Positions 12,205-23,973 of a DNA stretch of 64,000 nt are shown piece by piece. This stretch comes from Pelargonium tetragonum (taxonomy: Eukaryota; Streptophyta; Magnoliopsida; Geraniales; Geraniaceae): assembly GCA_036897445.1 (NCBI GenBank), contig JAYMTL010000041.1, positions 62,001 through 126,000 on the forward strand, read 5' to 3'. Below the pieces are notes generated by a model, which saw only the letters and a list, made by a program, of their open reading frames with translations, ran no database searches and was not told the DNA's origin. Both the position numbers and the translations under genes were made by a program. Position 1 is the stretch's first letter; each line of letters opens with the position of its first letter.

Positions 12205-15200
12205 GTTTAGCTTCCTTTTATAGAGTTCTAGTAATTGGTATAAAACGGGATTCTTTGGGTTCCCTTTTAAGGTTAAGGTACTAAAATTAACGGCAGGAAA
12301 TTTCTCAGTTAAGTACCCCTTATGCAATTGCCCACGACTTAGACCTTTTCTTTTAATCTTAGGATGCAACAAATCAGGGTTATACAGTAAAAAAGTCAAA
12401 AATTTTTATACCTCTCAAAGGAGCTGCTTTTTGCGGCACTCCTAGGAGTTCTAATTTCTTTTTTATAAGCCAGCAATAAAATAATAAAGTCTGGAAACTT
12501 TTAAAAGTTGATAACTTTCTATTGCAGCCGTATTACCATACCCACAAAAGCATGTCTTTATTTAGTTATCTCTTGAATAGTGTGCCAGAATCCTATCACA
12601 TATGAAAAACTAGGAACAAGCCGCTTTTTGTAGGAATGAATTAGACTGTTTCTAAGTTGCGAGTTTGGGGTTAGAGAGTCGATGTTTTCTTTTATAGAGT
12701 TGTATCTTGATTTAACAAGTAAGCGGCTTTATTGCGAAGTTTACTTGATAGCAAGTACAAAAGGAGTCCTTAGCTATTGGATAAGCACGTTAATCCTTTC
12801 GATTAGTAGGTTATCGCACAAGGTAGGGTTTTTCGTTCCAGAGTTTTTTAAGTCTTGAAGTGCTTCAGAGTTATTCTTGGAAGAAATTTTACAAAGCCCA
12901 GCCTTTTTACATGGATATTGTAAGGAATCCTGAATAACCGGACGGCGTATACCAAACCCAGTAAGAGCTGTCTTTCGTTAGTACTTTCAAAAACTAACAA
13001 GCTACTAGGGGTATAATGCTTTAGTTTAGCTTATTTTTCCTTTTGTCAATTTTCCATAGATTAGTTAGATACCCAACGGCAGTATCTTCACTTTACTTTC
13101 GGTTTGAAAATGCGCTGACTGAAGAGTGTAGTGTTTATAAATTTGAAGCTCTAACTCGGTTTTGGTTTCGGGCTACTATGTGATAAGAAAAACTCCAATA
13201 TAATCTTTTAATGTAATTCCTAAATCGGAGTCTTTTATATCTTGCATGAGCCCTACCGCCTAGCTTGAAAGTAATCTGTAGTTGACATTATAAAAGCTTC
13301 AGAACTCTCGTTTTAAAGCACAAATTATTAATAAATGGACTATATTAAAAAAGAAGTTTTTTCTCTAATGAAATTTTTGACAGTAAAAACAAAAAGGGGG
13401 AGCTTAAAAAAAGACTCAGTTAAATGCCCCCTTCACAAAACGCTATATACAGTCGGAATTCTCTGCAAAGCGCCCTTAATACCTTATTAACAGAAATGGG
13501 GATCCAATTTTTACATTAAGACAGTTCCGTAATACTACGCGCTTGCTGCTTTTTGAAGCCTCCTATGCTCGGTAAAGGCCCTCAACCGCACTTTTTGACC
13601 TTTTTACAGTCATTTTTGAGTGTCAAAACCTCGATATGTTGGAATCTTTATACACCTTAACCTTTCCGTTTTCAAGGCAATACCTCTAAAATGAAATAGT
13701 GGGAAGAGGTTACTTACCCACTTAAGGGAGGCAGTAGTATAAAACTTATAAGCCCCGGGATTTTTTTAGTGTCTATGCAGACCCCAAGGGGTTGTGGGTA
13801 AATAGGGGGCGCTTTTATACCCTACGGAAAACCGACTGGATAAGAGGTCTTGTATATAAAGGAGGAAATGGAAGTAAAAGGCACCTACCCAAGACAAATC
13901 TTGCCCTGTGACTTACTCCCTTTCCTTGGATTTTCGGCAGAATACAACCCGGAGAGGAGTACAGGTATAATCCATTAGTTCTAATCCGATAACACTATAT
14001 AAGACTGAAAAAAATCTCTCTTCAACTGGCGAGAATTGAGAGACATAAAACCAGAACTCCTATACTATTTAAGTTTCTAGAACTCTGATTAAGATAAGGA
14101 AATCACTCTAGTCCCCTTAATTACTACTTATTTCCTATATATCTGCTCCCTGTTAACTAGAAATTAGGAAGGGAAACTGGACAACAGAAGTTTTTAGCTT
14201 TCTACTTAGGAAACCTCCTCTGATTAAGGACTCCAGTTAAGCTAAACCTTTCTTTCTAAGGACCTCAATTCCTCTGCTTTAAAGTAGAAACAGAAAAACT
14301 TCATTTCTATATTCCAGATTAATACACCAGAATAAGAAAGTTCAAACAAAGGTCGGACTTCACAGGTTAGGGTCTACTAAAGCTCTAAATGACTTTCAGT
14401 ATATTAACGTTCCAGTTATTTTAAGCAAAATCCTCGAGTAAAATACCGACAATTTATGCTCACTATATGCCAATACACGTAAAGAGACGCAGTTCTATTA
14501 AATATAAATGAGTTACACTTAGGGAATCCTATAAAAATCAGTCTAATATAGGTCTCCTTACAGGAATTCCTATCTCTTTTAAGCCATACCCTACCGAAAA
14601 GTTCTAAATGAGTGCTTTTTCTTAGTAAGCCTCTGCTTAAAAAATAAGGTGCCACTTCGAGAATTAGGAGAGACCGCACAAGGGTCCGAGTTAATTGATT
14701 AACGACAATCTCTTAAACCAAATTGTGAATTTATAATCATAGATACAGGATAGGGGGTGTTACTCTAACGAACTACAGGGCGCTCTCCCTTTAAGGGTCC
14801 TGAGTTAGGCCTCTTGGAACTTTAAAGTAAGGGAAGAACTCCTTGTACGAGGGATAATCTTTAAAGAATAAAATGCCTTTGAACCTTTGCACATCGTTTG
14901 AAAAGTAGACTCTAGTGAAAACAAAAAGTTGTACTGTGTATCCTACCTTTTTAAAGGGATTTCCCCGTATTAAGCAACCCCCTATAATCTAGGTTTTTAT
15001 TAAGCGCTCCACTATAAAATGAAATTTGTCTATTCAGAAGAGTCAGTCTTGGCTTTTGCTAAAAATTTTTGTATTTTACAAAATGAAAGTCTAAAAGGTA
15101 TAGAGCAGCCGGGGATCTAATAAATGCAAAGGAAACTTTAGTATTTTTAATTTAACAAGATGCTATACTAAAACTCTGCAAAGACCCGCTTAGAAAGACT

Positions 15201-16919
15201 TCTATAAATTCTATAAGAGTAACTATATAATATTTAGAGCTTATTTAAAGGGATGCTAACAACAGCATTATATTGACAAAAGCATAAACAAGAAAAGGCA
15301 GGGATCCCGTTTTCCTTTTTTTATAAGCTTTTAAGAAGTATTTACTAGTAATAGGTGTAATATCTATAGTTTATACTGAATTTGAAATGAAAGTAGCTTT
15401 GCGGCTAAATAAGTAAGAGTTGCTTGTTCCCATTTCTAGGTTTCAGATTCCGGATATTAAATAATTTGAGGAGTATATAGAACTAAAAAAAGCAAGCTTT
15501 TTTTTCCTGTCTTTCAGATCTTGTTTATGTTTAGATGAAAGTGGGGAGTCTCAAAGAGCAAAGTAATTCTTCCTTCTTTAGCTCCGGATCTTTAAATAGG
15601 GATATAGGGTGGCTTTCTCTAACTCAAGTTTTGAATGAAAGCGGATACGCCTCTCTTTATTTAGAGGGCTTTACTCTTCTTCTGAGTTACTTTTCTGGGG
15701 GTCTATAAAAAAGGGGAATTAAATACATTTATGAAAATGGAATCGAAGTTTGTTCTAGTTCAACTAAAGCTTTAACTTCAGTTTATAAATAACTAAAACT
15801 AAATAGATGTGGGCCTGGAATCTCCTGTGCTTTTGCCGTTTAGTTTACGAGACCAGGTTATAGTAAACCTCAGTCTAATGTTGCTTTTCAGTTGTTAAAT
15901 CAGATTCTGGGAATGAAGTACAGAAATTTATGAAATAACTCTATCTAACAAACTAACAAAGGTTGAAATTAGACTCTCTAGAAATCCTTCTAAAAAGCCA
16001 GCCAAAGTCTTAACTATGCAGTTAGGACACTTCCTTCTTAAGTAACCCTCCTTACGCTTATCTCTTCTTTTATCTGAAGGAACTTCCACATCTCTAGGGG
16101 TTCCTTGCTGGCAAAACTTGTAGGAGATACTAGATTTTAAACAAGCTACAAATTTTATTCATAAATTAAAGTACATCTTGTTACTGTGTCCCGCTTCTAT
16201 CTTTCCTAGCACCCCCGGTTTCCTTGAAAAGTCTCCTCTTTTTTGATTCTTTTTTTTTTACAATTTATTAGAGAGTAAGAGTCGCTTAAGAATATCCGGA
16301 TTCACTGAAACACGTATACAGCAGTCTTGAAAGACATGTTTTAGGAACCCCTTTTTGGAATTGACTAAATACAAGGGCCCTCAGGTAGGTCAGTTTAGGG
16401 GGTATTTTTGTTACAGGTATTCGAAGAACGGTCGCAGTTTTATTGTTATAGTTTATGGTTATAGGCGCCTTTAATAGAAATCCTACCGGTAATGTCATTT
16501 TGTAAGCATAAGGGTTTGCTTTGAATTTACAGGTGTTAAAAAAGGGTAAGGTTTAAGCTATTCGGGGCTTTGAAGGAGAGTTATCTTTCTTGTCTTTTAT
16601 AAGTATTCTATTTTAGGATGGGAGTTGAACTCGTGTTTCCTAAAGCTAAAGAAAAGAGTTATTTAACAGAGTTTTGACTAGGAGCAAGTCAAAGAAACTT
16701 CTACTTTTGCTAAGTGAAAGGGAGTTTCGAAAACTTTGTAATAGGATACTTTCAATATTTATATTATAAGATAAGCGAATTTTCTATAAGAATTCTAGGG
16801 GCTCTTTTTCTTTCTTATAAACTTCTAAAAAGAAAAGCAACCTTGTATACAGGATTTAGTGAGTTGTTTGCTTATTTATAGAAATTATCCATAGAAAAAA
16901 ACTTGATTAGATCTATTTT
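12205..16919. other. gene-free DNA with a C-rich part
   Basis: No supportable gene. The part at about 13.97-14.70 kb is C-rich and G-poor on the plus strand, like the block at 3.6-4.2 kb; a minus-strand frame of 87 codons (14679 down to 14416) lies in it and is within chance length. A T-arm-like word on the minus strand near 16.63 kb has a poorly paired stem and is not called. The rest is ordinary mutated filler. Confidence 0.5.
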
Positions 16920-17580
16920 ATTTAATACAGTAAATAAGAAGTGCCTTTAGGTTTACCAAACATTACTTTATTATATGCTAAACTAATAAATACTATAAGA
17001 ATAAAACTCTATATCCAATTCCTTCTACTATAGACTATAATAGCTAAAGATATTAGCTCCATTAGAAACAACAGAAATTTCTTCCTTCTATCTGGTCTCC
17101 TACCCCTATTTAAAGAGAAGTATCTCCTTTAAGCAGCTTATACTGCTGGTATATATATCTCTAAGGAGGGTCAAAAAAGTATAGCTCTAAAGACGCTCAT
17201 AAAAGGAGGTCTTACAAAAACGAGTCTTCAGAGTAAAAAGGTATGAAAAAGAGAGGAATATGAATACAAAGTCGGCGGCTATAACGTATGTAGGTATATT
17301 CATAATACTATCTTACACTTCCCTCCGAATGCCTGAGGCCGGGTAGACTAACTCTTTATTCGAATCTTTATAAGGTTCCGTTCTCCTATAGCAGTAAGAA
17401 TTAAGACTATGTATATATACCTTAGACTAATACAATATAAGACAAAAGGTACACTACTAAAATACAAAGGAACCCTAATACTCCTAAAAACCTATTATAT
17501 TACTAATAAAGACAAATATGATTCTATTTATTTTATTAATATAATAATAATTAGAATACACGAAAGTATATACTAATATA
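16920..17580. other. TpA-saturated low-complexity block
   Basis: About 660 bases of TA, CTA and AAT-type words with short GC clots between. Over 17381-17560 the hand count is CpA+TpG about 9 against ApC+GpT about 20, well below the flanks. Texture and composition match the block at 8.8-9.0 kb. It is probably the debris of a repeat that was hit many times. No terminal repeats, open frame or recognisable domain is visible, so I give no family. Confidence 0.45.
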
Positions 17581-18113
17581 GGCTCCAGGAAAGTGTAGCT
17601 GCATAAGAACCCTTTACCTGTTTTTCACCCGATTTCCCGTATTTTAATTCTTTACCTTTTTATCTTAAGACTTTTCCTACGAGAATCCCCCAGTTTAAGC
17701 GGGCAGGGTACACTTTTTAAATTTCTCTTGTTCCTGGGAAAGCCTTACGAGTGCGAAAATACCCCGCCTTAATTATTAATTAATAACTCAAAATCTGAGT
17801 CTTCCCTATTTCCTTAAAAACTTGAGATATCGAAGCTGGGAGCAACCTAATTAGGATTTAACATAAAAGTATACTCAGAAAAATTTATTATATTATCAAA
17901 AAAGTCCTAATATTAATAGAATTTCTTTCGCTAAGCGAGAGTTCTTGTCCTTTTAGTTTAGGGTTTTCTCGGGTCAGGAACCACTTTTTCATATACTTTA
18001 GTTTTTTGTGTTAAGACCCGCTTATAAGAAACCCTTTTGGGGAGTTATCCTCCCTAGTAAAGTGTAGAGAATCCCATTAGTTTTGGTCTTAGTGGTATCC
18101 TTAAAGTCGTGTA
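17581..18113. other. short gene-free gap
   Basis: AT-rich DNA without an open frame of note. I see no promoter, terminator or repeat end here. Confidence 0.4.
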
Positions 18114-18174
18114 TACTCATATACTCAGCTGGTAAAAACAGCTTCGCCCAAGGGTTCGAGTCCACTTCTGAGTA
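18114..18174 (+). tRNA. tRNA relic lacking the anticodon arm
   Basis: Sixty-one bases carry three tRNA parts in the right order. The ends pair as an acceptor stem of six base pairs (TACTCA with TGAGTA). A D-arm word CTCAGCTGGTA follows, and then a T-loop in the form GGGTTCGAGTCC. Between D-arm and T-arm only about 15 bases remain, so there is no room for an anticodon arm and no amino acid can be named. The D-stem shows three A-C mismatches, which G-to-A changes could explain, consistent with the mutation bias of the window. I read it as a decayed tRNA or a fragment of a tRNA-derived short interspersed element. It lies directly before the coding fossil at 18.2-18.7 kb, with no sign that the two are related. 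Confidence 0.4.
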
Positions 18175-18194
18175 TTACGTATAAGTAAAAAATA

Positions 18195-18720
18195 GAAAAG
18201 TCCTAAGTCTCCTTTTGAATTTTGAAGGTTGCTAATGCTGGAGTTACTTAATAAGTTTATCGAGATCCAGCTCTTCCTAAACCTGAGTTAGAAACCTATA
18301 CTGCTTAGTACTTAAGTCCAGATAGCATTTTGCTGACTATGATTTTGACTTAGAAGAGGCAAAGAGGTTTAGCAACTTTTCTACAAGGCTCAGAAACAAC
18401 ACGTATTGTGTATTCCCTTAATACAAGAATCCCAATCACATTGACAAGCAGCTCTTGAACCTCCGGTAATGGAGAGCTAAGGACTCAAAAAGCATACCTA
18501 TATTTAAGAATACCGGCTACGAGAAAGGTCCATGAAAATGGAAATGGAAAGTGAAGTAGGTAAAAAGAGGGCCTTGATTATTAATTATTATTGCAAGGAA
18601 AAGGATGAGAAGCAAGACTTGGATTTTAAAGGGCCCGTCTTGTCTAAGAATATTTATGCTTTGTTTTCGGGATCCTCCTTTCTAGAAAATAGAACTCAAT
18701 TTTATAAAAGAAAATAGATA
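18195..18720 (+). pseudogene. broken coding relic, family unknown
   Basis: A patch with weak or absent RIP bias: over 18531-18719 (CpA+TpG) is about 15 against 8 for (ApC+GpT), with TpA/ApT near 0.9. The last part (18532-18717) is open for 61 codons from an ATG and gives a charged peptide rich in Lys and Glu (it starts MKMEMESEVGKK). Upstream, protein-like patches occur in other plus-strand frames, for example RDPALPKPELETYTA near 18.27 kb and EEAKRFSNFSTRLRNN near 18.36 kb, so the relic has several breaks. I recognise no domain. It may be a fragment of a host gene or of a transposon gene. The extent is approximate and the reading as coding is inference from composition and open patches. Confidence 0.3.
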
Positions 18721-21132
18721 GGGAGTCAAATTCAACCAAAAAGGGGGCTGATAGCCCTTGAAAGTACTTTCCTAAAACGACTGTGGAGTAATAATTAATA
18801 CCCAAGCTAGTAAGACAGGTATAGGTCCAGCCCATATGAAGACTAAAGCTCCTAAGATCCTAAAGTATGCGGATACAGAGTAAGAAACCGGTCTTTTTGA
18901 AATAAGAAATTGGTAAACAACGCTTTTTACTTAGAAAACTTCCCTTGCAGCTTAGCCGTCTTCATTGTATAGAAGTCTAAAAAAGATTAGAAAAAAGTTA
19001 TGGAAGTTTACTAGGAACATGTTCCTTTTTATGATAAGTAACCCGCCGTACGTAAAGGCTAAGTCTTCCGTGGACAAAAATGAGTAAGAAACCCCTGTAT
19101 GTAAAGGATATGTATGGCTAGTTTAATTCATGAGAAAGGGGTTTTTATGCCGGTAAATCTAGGAAGCTTTTAATTCCTAAAACTAGACCAACCTAGAAAA
19201 GTAGGGGACCCTTAAGCCAGGACCCGCTGTTGTTAATTTCTCAGGAAATTCCCTTAAAAATGACTAGGGTAAAATTTATACAATGCCGGTATCTTACCGA
19301 GCTTAGGTTACAAAGTTCCATTCACCAGTTTCAAGAGTAACAGGGACTCTGTAATTATTATTCCGGGTTATGTCTATATTTAATTTAACAGTTTCTAGCT
19401 TATACTTATAGGAGATTCTAAGAGTACCTCTATGCAACCAAAGAAACCTAGCTTAAGAGTGCCCACTGAAATCTCTTATTATAAAAAAGGGGAGCCGCCA
19501 GAATGCCTCGGTTCTTTTTTGATAAAGGAAAATGAAAACTCGAACAAATAGGGATTTCTTTACTTTTCGCGGTGAACCCTCTATTCTTCTTTAGTACAAA
19601 AGCCGCTGTTATACCCTGCTCACAATGCTTCTTACTGGGAGAATCCAGATAGAAGGGAGCTTAAGGTAGAGCAAAACTCCTGGTTGACTGTAAACCGAAG
19701 GTTCTAATCTGACTCAGTTCACCTACTCAATAAATTTGATTCGTTGTTTAAGGGTTCCCTAAGGTCCTCCCTTGTTCTTGGGATTTTTTTTATTTGTATA
19801 ACTTAATTTAAAATGAAAAGTACAAGAGTGTAGCCGATAGTTAGCTATCATACATCATAAAAGAAACCCTACAAAAGGAGTCTTATAACTGCGCATTGTC
19901 ATACCTGGGGTAACCCGAAAAGCAAGGTTGAATCTAATTTTCCTTTTGAGTAAGCCTAAGGAATTACTAAGATATTACCAAGCAGCAAATTCCTTTTTTG
20001 ACCGTACAATTATTCCTCACGATCGAGGTTTTCTAAACAAGTTAGGGCTTGTAGTAGAATAAGCATAGCCCCTTAAGTTACTGAAATAAATTGCATTTTA
20101 TTCTTCCCTTTTTGTGAAATTTCATGGAATAGAGAATAGAACAGAGACTTTAGTTTAAGAAAGATTATTCTTTATGCGTTCCTGCCCGGGCCCACTAATG
20201 AAAAAAGAAAGGAACTTAGTTAGAGCCTTAGAATCGCTTTGAATGGACTGCCCCTTCCCTCATTATTTTCATTTATGGTATTACAATGAGGCAGGATTTC
20301 CCTGCTTATCTATTCCAAGGAAATTTTTCTACTTGTGTTTAACAGGAATTACTAACTAATAGGATCAATTTAAGAGAATAATAAAAGGTTTAAACGAACT
20401 TTATATTCCTGTAAGTATTCCCTTCTGAAAGAAAATAGGTTTGTTGATAGACCCTTTATGCAAAAAAGTCTACTAATGTACAAGAGAAAGGGGAGCTCTC
20501 GTATTGGAAGTGTTTCAATTTTTTTATAAACCTCGAATCCTGGATCAGGTAAACCCGGTAATTAGAATAGACTCTGCCCGCAAAAACACTATAACTTTGT
20601 TAGGTAACTTGTCTCTAAGCTCGGTACATAAATCCGAATATAACCTTACGTCTGGGCTAAAGCAGAGCCGGTTCTAAAAAAATCTTAGTAATAATTGTGC
20701 CAAGATCCAAAAAGTGTTAATGCAAATGTATAAGGAAACACATATGTGAGCGCAGAAAGGGACTCTCTCAAAATAAGATATAACCTAATTTATTCATGAA
20801 TTACAAAACTAATGTCTGGTACCCGACCGTAAAACATGCTCTTACGCAAACCCGTTACTTCTACCTATCCGTGGGACCCGGGCTATACCCCTTGTGCTTA
20901 TATAACGAGATAACTAAGGCCTAATTATGAGGAATATCCCGAGCTTAAAGAAGGCATAAACAAGGAAATCCTTAATTGAAGCTGAACTAGAGTACTTGGA
21001 TTTTCAAAAATATGGTAAAAAGCAGGAAATTGAAAAGTTACCTCTCTCTACTGCTACTTTTCCGTGTTTTGCTAACTTTGCAAAAACCCCTTAAAAGCTT
21101 TTTATGGCAGTCAATATTTAAAGATAAGCAGG

Positions 21133-21203
21133 CCCTAGTCGGGGCTCGAACTCGTGACAGACGTCCTAGTAAGGCTTCGCTATACCAATAGAATAGAATT
21201 AAA
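21133..21203 (-). tRNA. partial tRNA-like sequence, 5' acceptor missing
   Basis: Read on the minus strand, a D-arm-like TCTATTGGTATAGC is followed at standard spacing by a possible anticodon arm, a 5-base variable region and a T-arm around GTTCGAGCC. The T-stem has A-C and A-A mismatches, the anticodon stem pairs in only three of five positions, and the expected 5' acceptor strand is not there. T-loop words alone are expected about a dozen times by chance in this much DNA, so only the ordered spacing argues for a relic. No amino acid is assigned. Confidence 0.2.
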
Positions 21204-23960
21204 GGTGTTTTTCTCTTCTTTCTTGTATTTTAAATGTCATAGTTATAGAAGATATTCGGTTTACATAAGAACAGGTTCTCCTTTTTGGGACAATCGAACT
21301 AGAAAAACGAGCAAGAGTTTCCTTTTAACATTTATTACTAATAGGTTTTTGTAAGTTATTCGATATAGCAATTTTGAGTAGAAGTACTATTGATGGAAGG
21401 TGAAAGAGGAGCTTTTTACTCAAAAGTAGTCTTTCAGTTTTTGGATAATGAAATAACAGGATACGAAACTTGACGACGCAACCTATAAAGCTAAGCCTAC
21501 CTGGTTGAAGCATACTCTTTTTAAGTTTTAGTTGTATTGACTTATTTACAATACCTTACTGTAAAATCACTTAAATTGCCTTTTTCTATCTATAATTCTA
21601 AGTGAATCCTTACGAATTATATATCGATTTTTTGGATGGTAGGCGCAAATGAGCTTTCTCTTTTTGGTAGTTAAAGCGTGTAGGTTTTTTGGAGGCCAAG
21701 GGTTCGAAGCGAAACACACTAACTAAAGGGGTCCGCGATGATACAAGTTTTTTACAAAATAATCTACGCAAGCATACTTAGTTACCCTCTATCCTATTTA
21801 GGGTACCTAGTTAGAAATAGAGTATAAAACAGAGGATTTCCTAAGTTCGAAGTAGTTGGGATCCTACTTTAAGGAATACCAGCTGTATAAATTGCATTTT
21901 TCATGAAATTTTAATGGATTTGTATAGGCCTCTAGTTACCGGATTTTAATATCAAGATAAGGCAAGCGCCTCCTTGTTTTCGATATATCCTTTCTTGGAG
22001 GTTCTTAATTTACTATTCTGTAGTTTTAAATACCCAAGTCCCTACACCCCGAGTGCTTATTAAAAAAAGATTAAAAAACCCATATCAATTCTAAAAAAGT
22101 TTTAAAGACTTTTCCAGACTCCTTTCTGACATGACACTAGCGGGATCTTAGTAAGCATCGCTTTGACAAAAAACAGAAAAAGGTTTTCGTTTGTGGAGTC
22201 TCTTACAAGCAATTATCAAGCAAGCTATAAGTTTCTCGTAGCCCTTGATTCTTCTTAATAACTTTCCTAGTCTTAGCTAAAATCTCTAGTATCTTCTTAA
22301 CAGCTATAAATTTCCTATAAGTATACCTTGCGTCTCTATCTCGATAGCTGTACCTCTAAAAAGTCTTTCCATCTATATTAGCCCTGTCTCTTAGTTTGAA
22401 AACTCGGTAAGAAAAATATGAATTAAATAAAGCTTTCGAAGAGGTCTAGGATAATAGGAAATTCTTGAATTTGATAGAGCAGGATACCTCCACACCTACT
22501 ATCTTATACCGCTTTCTTAAGACTCAAAAACTGGAAACACGGGGACTTCTTAGCCTTCGCACCCAAGCTTTCTGGCTGCTATACTCTTATGGGCTCTAGA
22601 ATGAGACCTCCTAGCTTTAGTTATATATAGACTTTTACTTCACTCTTTACCGGACTAGACTAGAAATAGGCAGAAGACAAAAGCACCTAACAGAATCCCC
22701 TCTAACTTAACACTTACAAAACTTAACTATTATCTTGTAAAACCCATTGAATTCAAGGCTATTTTACCTTTTACTTATCTACTAAAACCAAGAAAACGCA
22801 TTAACTTGGGTGTACCTACTCAGAATGATTCTCGCTTAAAAGTAACAGGGGTTTTAGCCCTTCCTGATATATTAAGAAAACTTCCACTATTTCTTATTAG
22901 AATATGAGATTATAGCAGCCCCTTTTGTAAAGTAGTTTTTAGCAGGCTTTCCTAAGTACCAAGGGATATTTACCTTACTAATATACGCCAAAATCCTGTT
23001 TTATCTAAGTAAAATCTTCCTATTTCATACCGATAGGGTACCCTTTGTTAAGACTCTAAAGGGCTTTGTATTCTATCTAAATATTTTGACGAGTCCGTTA
23101 ACTACTAAAACATAGGATATCCATGAGTTTCATTTCCTATAGAATTTGAGGGCAGTGCCTACAGCTAGAACTGTAGTCTTTTAGGAATTCCCGGTGGGTT
23201 TTAATATATTATATCTTACAACTTTTCTTATATTTGCAAGGTTTTTGGCGCAAAGTAAGGAGCTCTTTTCTGTAATAAGGCAGTCGCGTTAGAGAATCCA
23301 TTCAATTTGTTTTTTGTTATAAACTTTTACAGTACAGATCTTTTGAGCATAGAACCTTGTAATATAATTGTAAGTAAAAAATTCCTGATGCTTTTGGAGG
23401 TTTTATACAGGAGTCACAAAAACTAATATATATTTATAACTTTAACAGAGGTAGTAAATATAAGAACTTTCAGGGGTGCCTATCCCCGTATTATCTTTTT
23501 GTGTTATAAGATAAGGAATTCTGGTTAAATAGGGGTTTAATGGTAAGGTTTCTTTCTTTTTTTACTCATAGGGCGCTTATATACAAAGCTAGCGCCAGCC
23601 TTTCCTTTCAAAACTAAAGGAATTGTTAAATAACACGAAACAAATAAACCGACAAAAGGGGCTCCCAGAGATCAAAAACTCAACCCTAAATCTAAAATAT
23701 TTCAAGAAATTTTAGGGTAAACGCAGGGAGTTAGATTCGCCTTAACATACTATGTTCTCTCTCCTTACGTCAAGGGAATAGGAAAATAAGGGACTCCTCT
23801 TTTACAAAAATTCCGAAATAGCTATTCTTTTTTATGCTTTAACATTTAGAGATTTGAAACTACTATAACTACTGCAGTAAGGTTAAAAAGTTATAGGAAA
23901 TTCTTCGAGGTTTATAAAGAACGGAATATCCCTTCCTTAGTGGAAAGTGCAATAACGATC

Positions 23961-23973
23961 TATATATATATAT
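23961..23973. repeat. (TA)n microsatellite
   Basis: Thirteen bases of alternating T and A. It is too short to mean more than local slippage in TpA-rich DNA. Confidence 0.7.

Noticed and set aside
13065-13085. TTAGATACCC, as in small-subunit rRNA
   Set aside because: Ten bases only, and none of the other conserved small-subunit rRNA words is found in the window.
16600-16650. T-arm-like word on the minus strand (GAGTTCAACTCCC)
   Set aside because: Only three of five stem pairs form and no acceptor or anticodon arm can be placed.
19655-19720. tRNA-Tyr-like words (GGTAGAGCA then GACTGTAAACC)
   Set aside because: Spacing between D-arm and anticodon arm is about eight bases too long and the T-arm does not pair.
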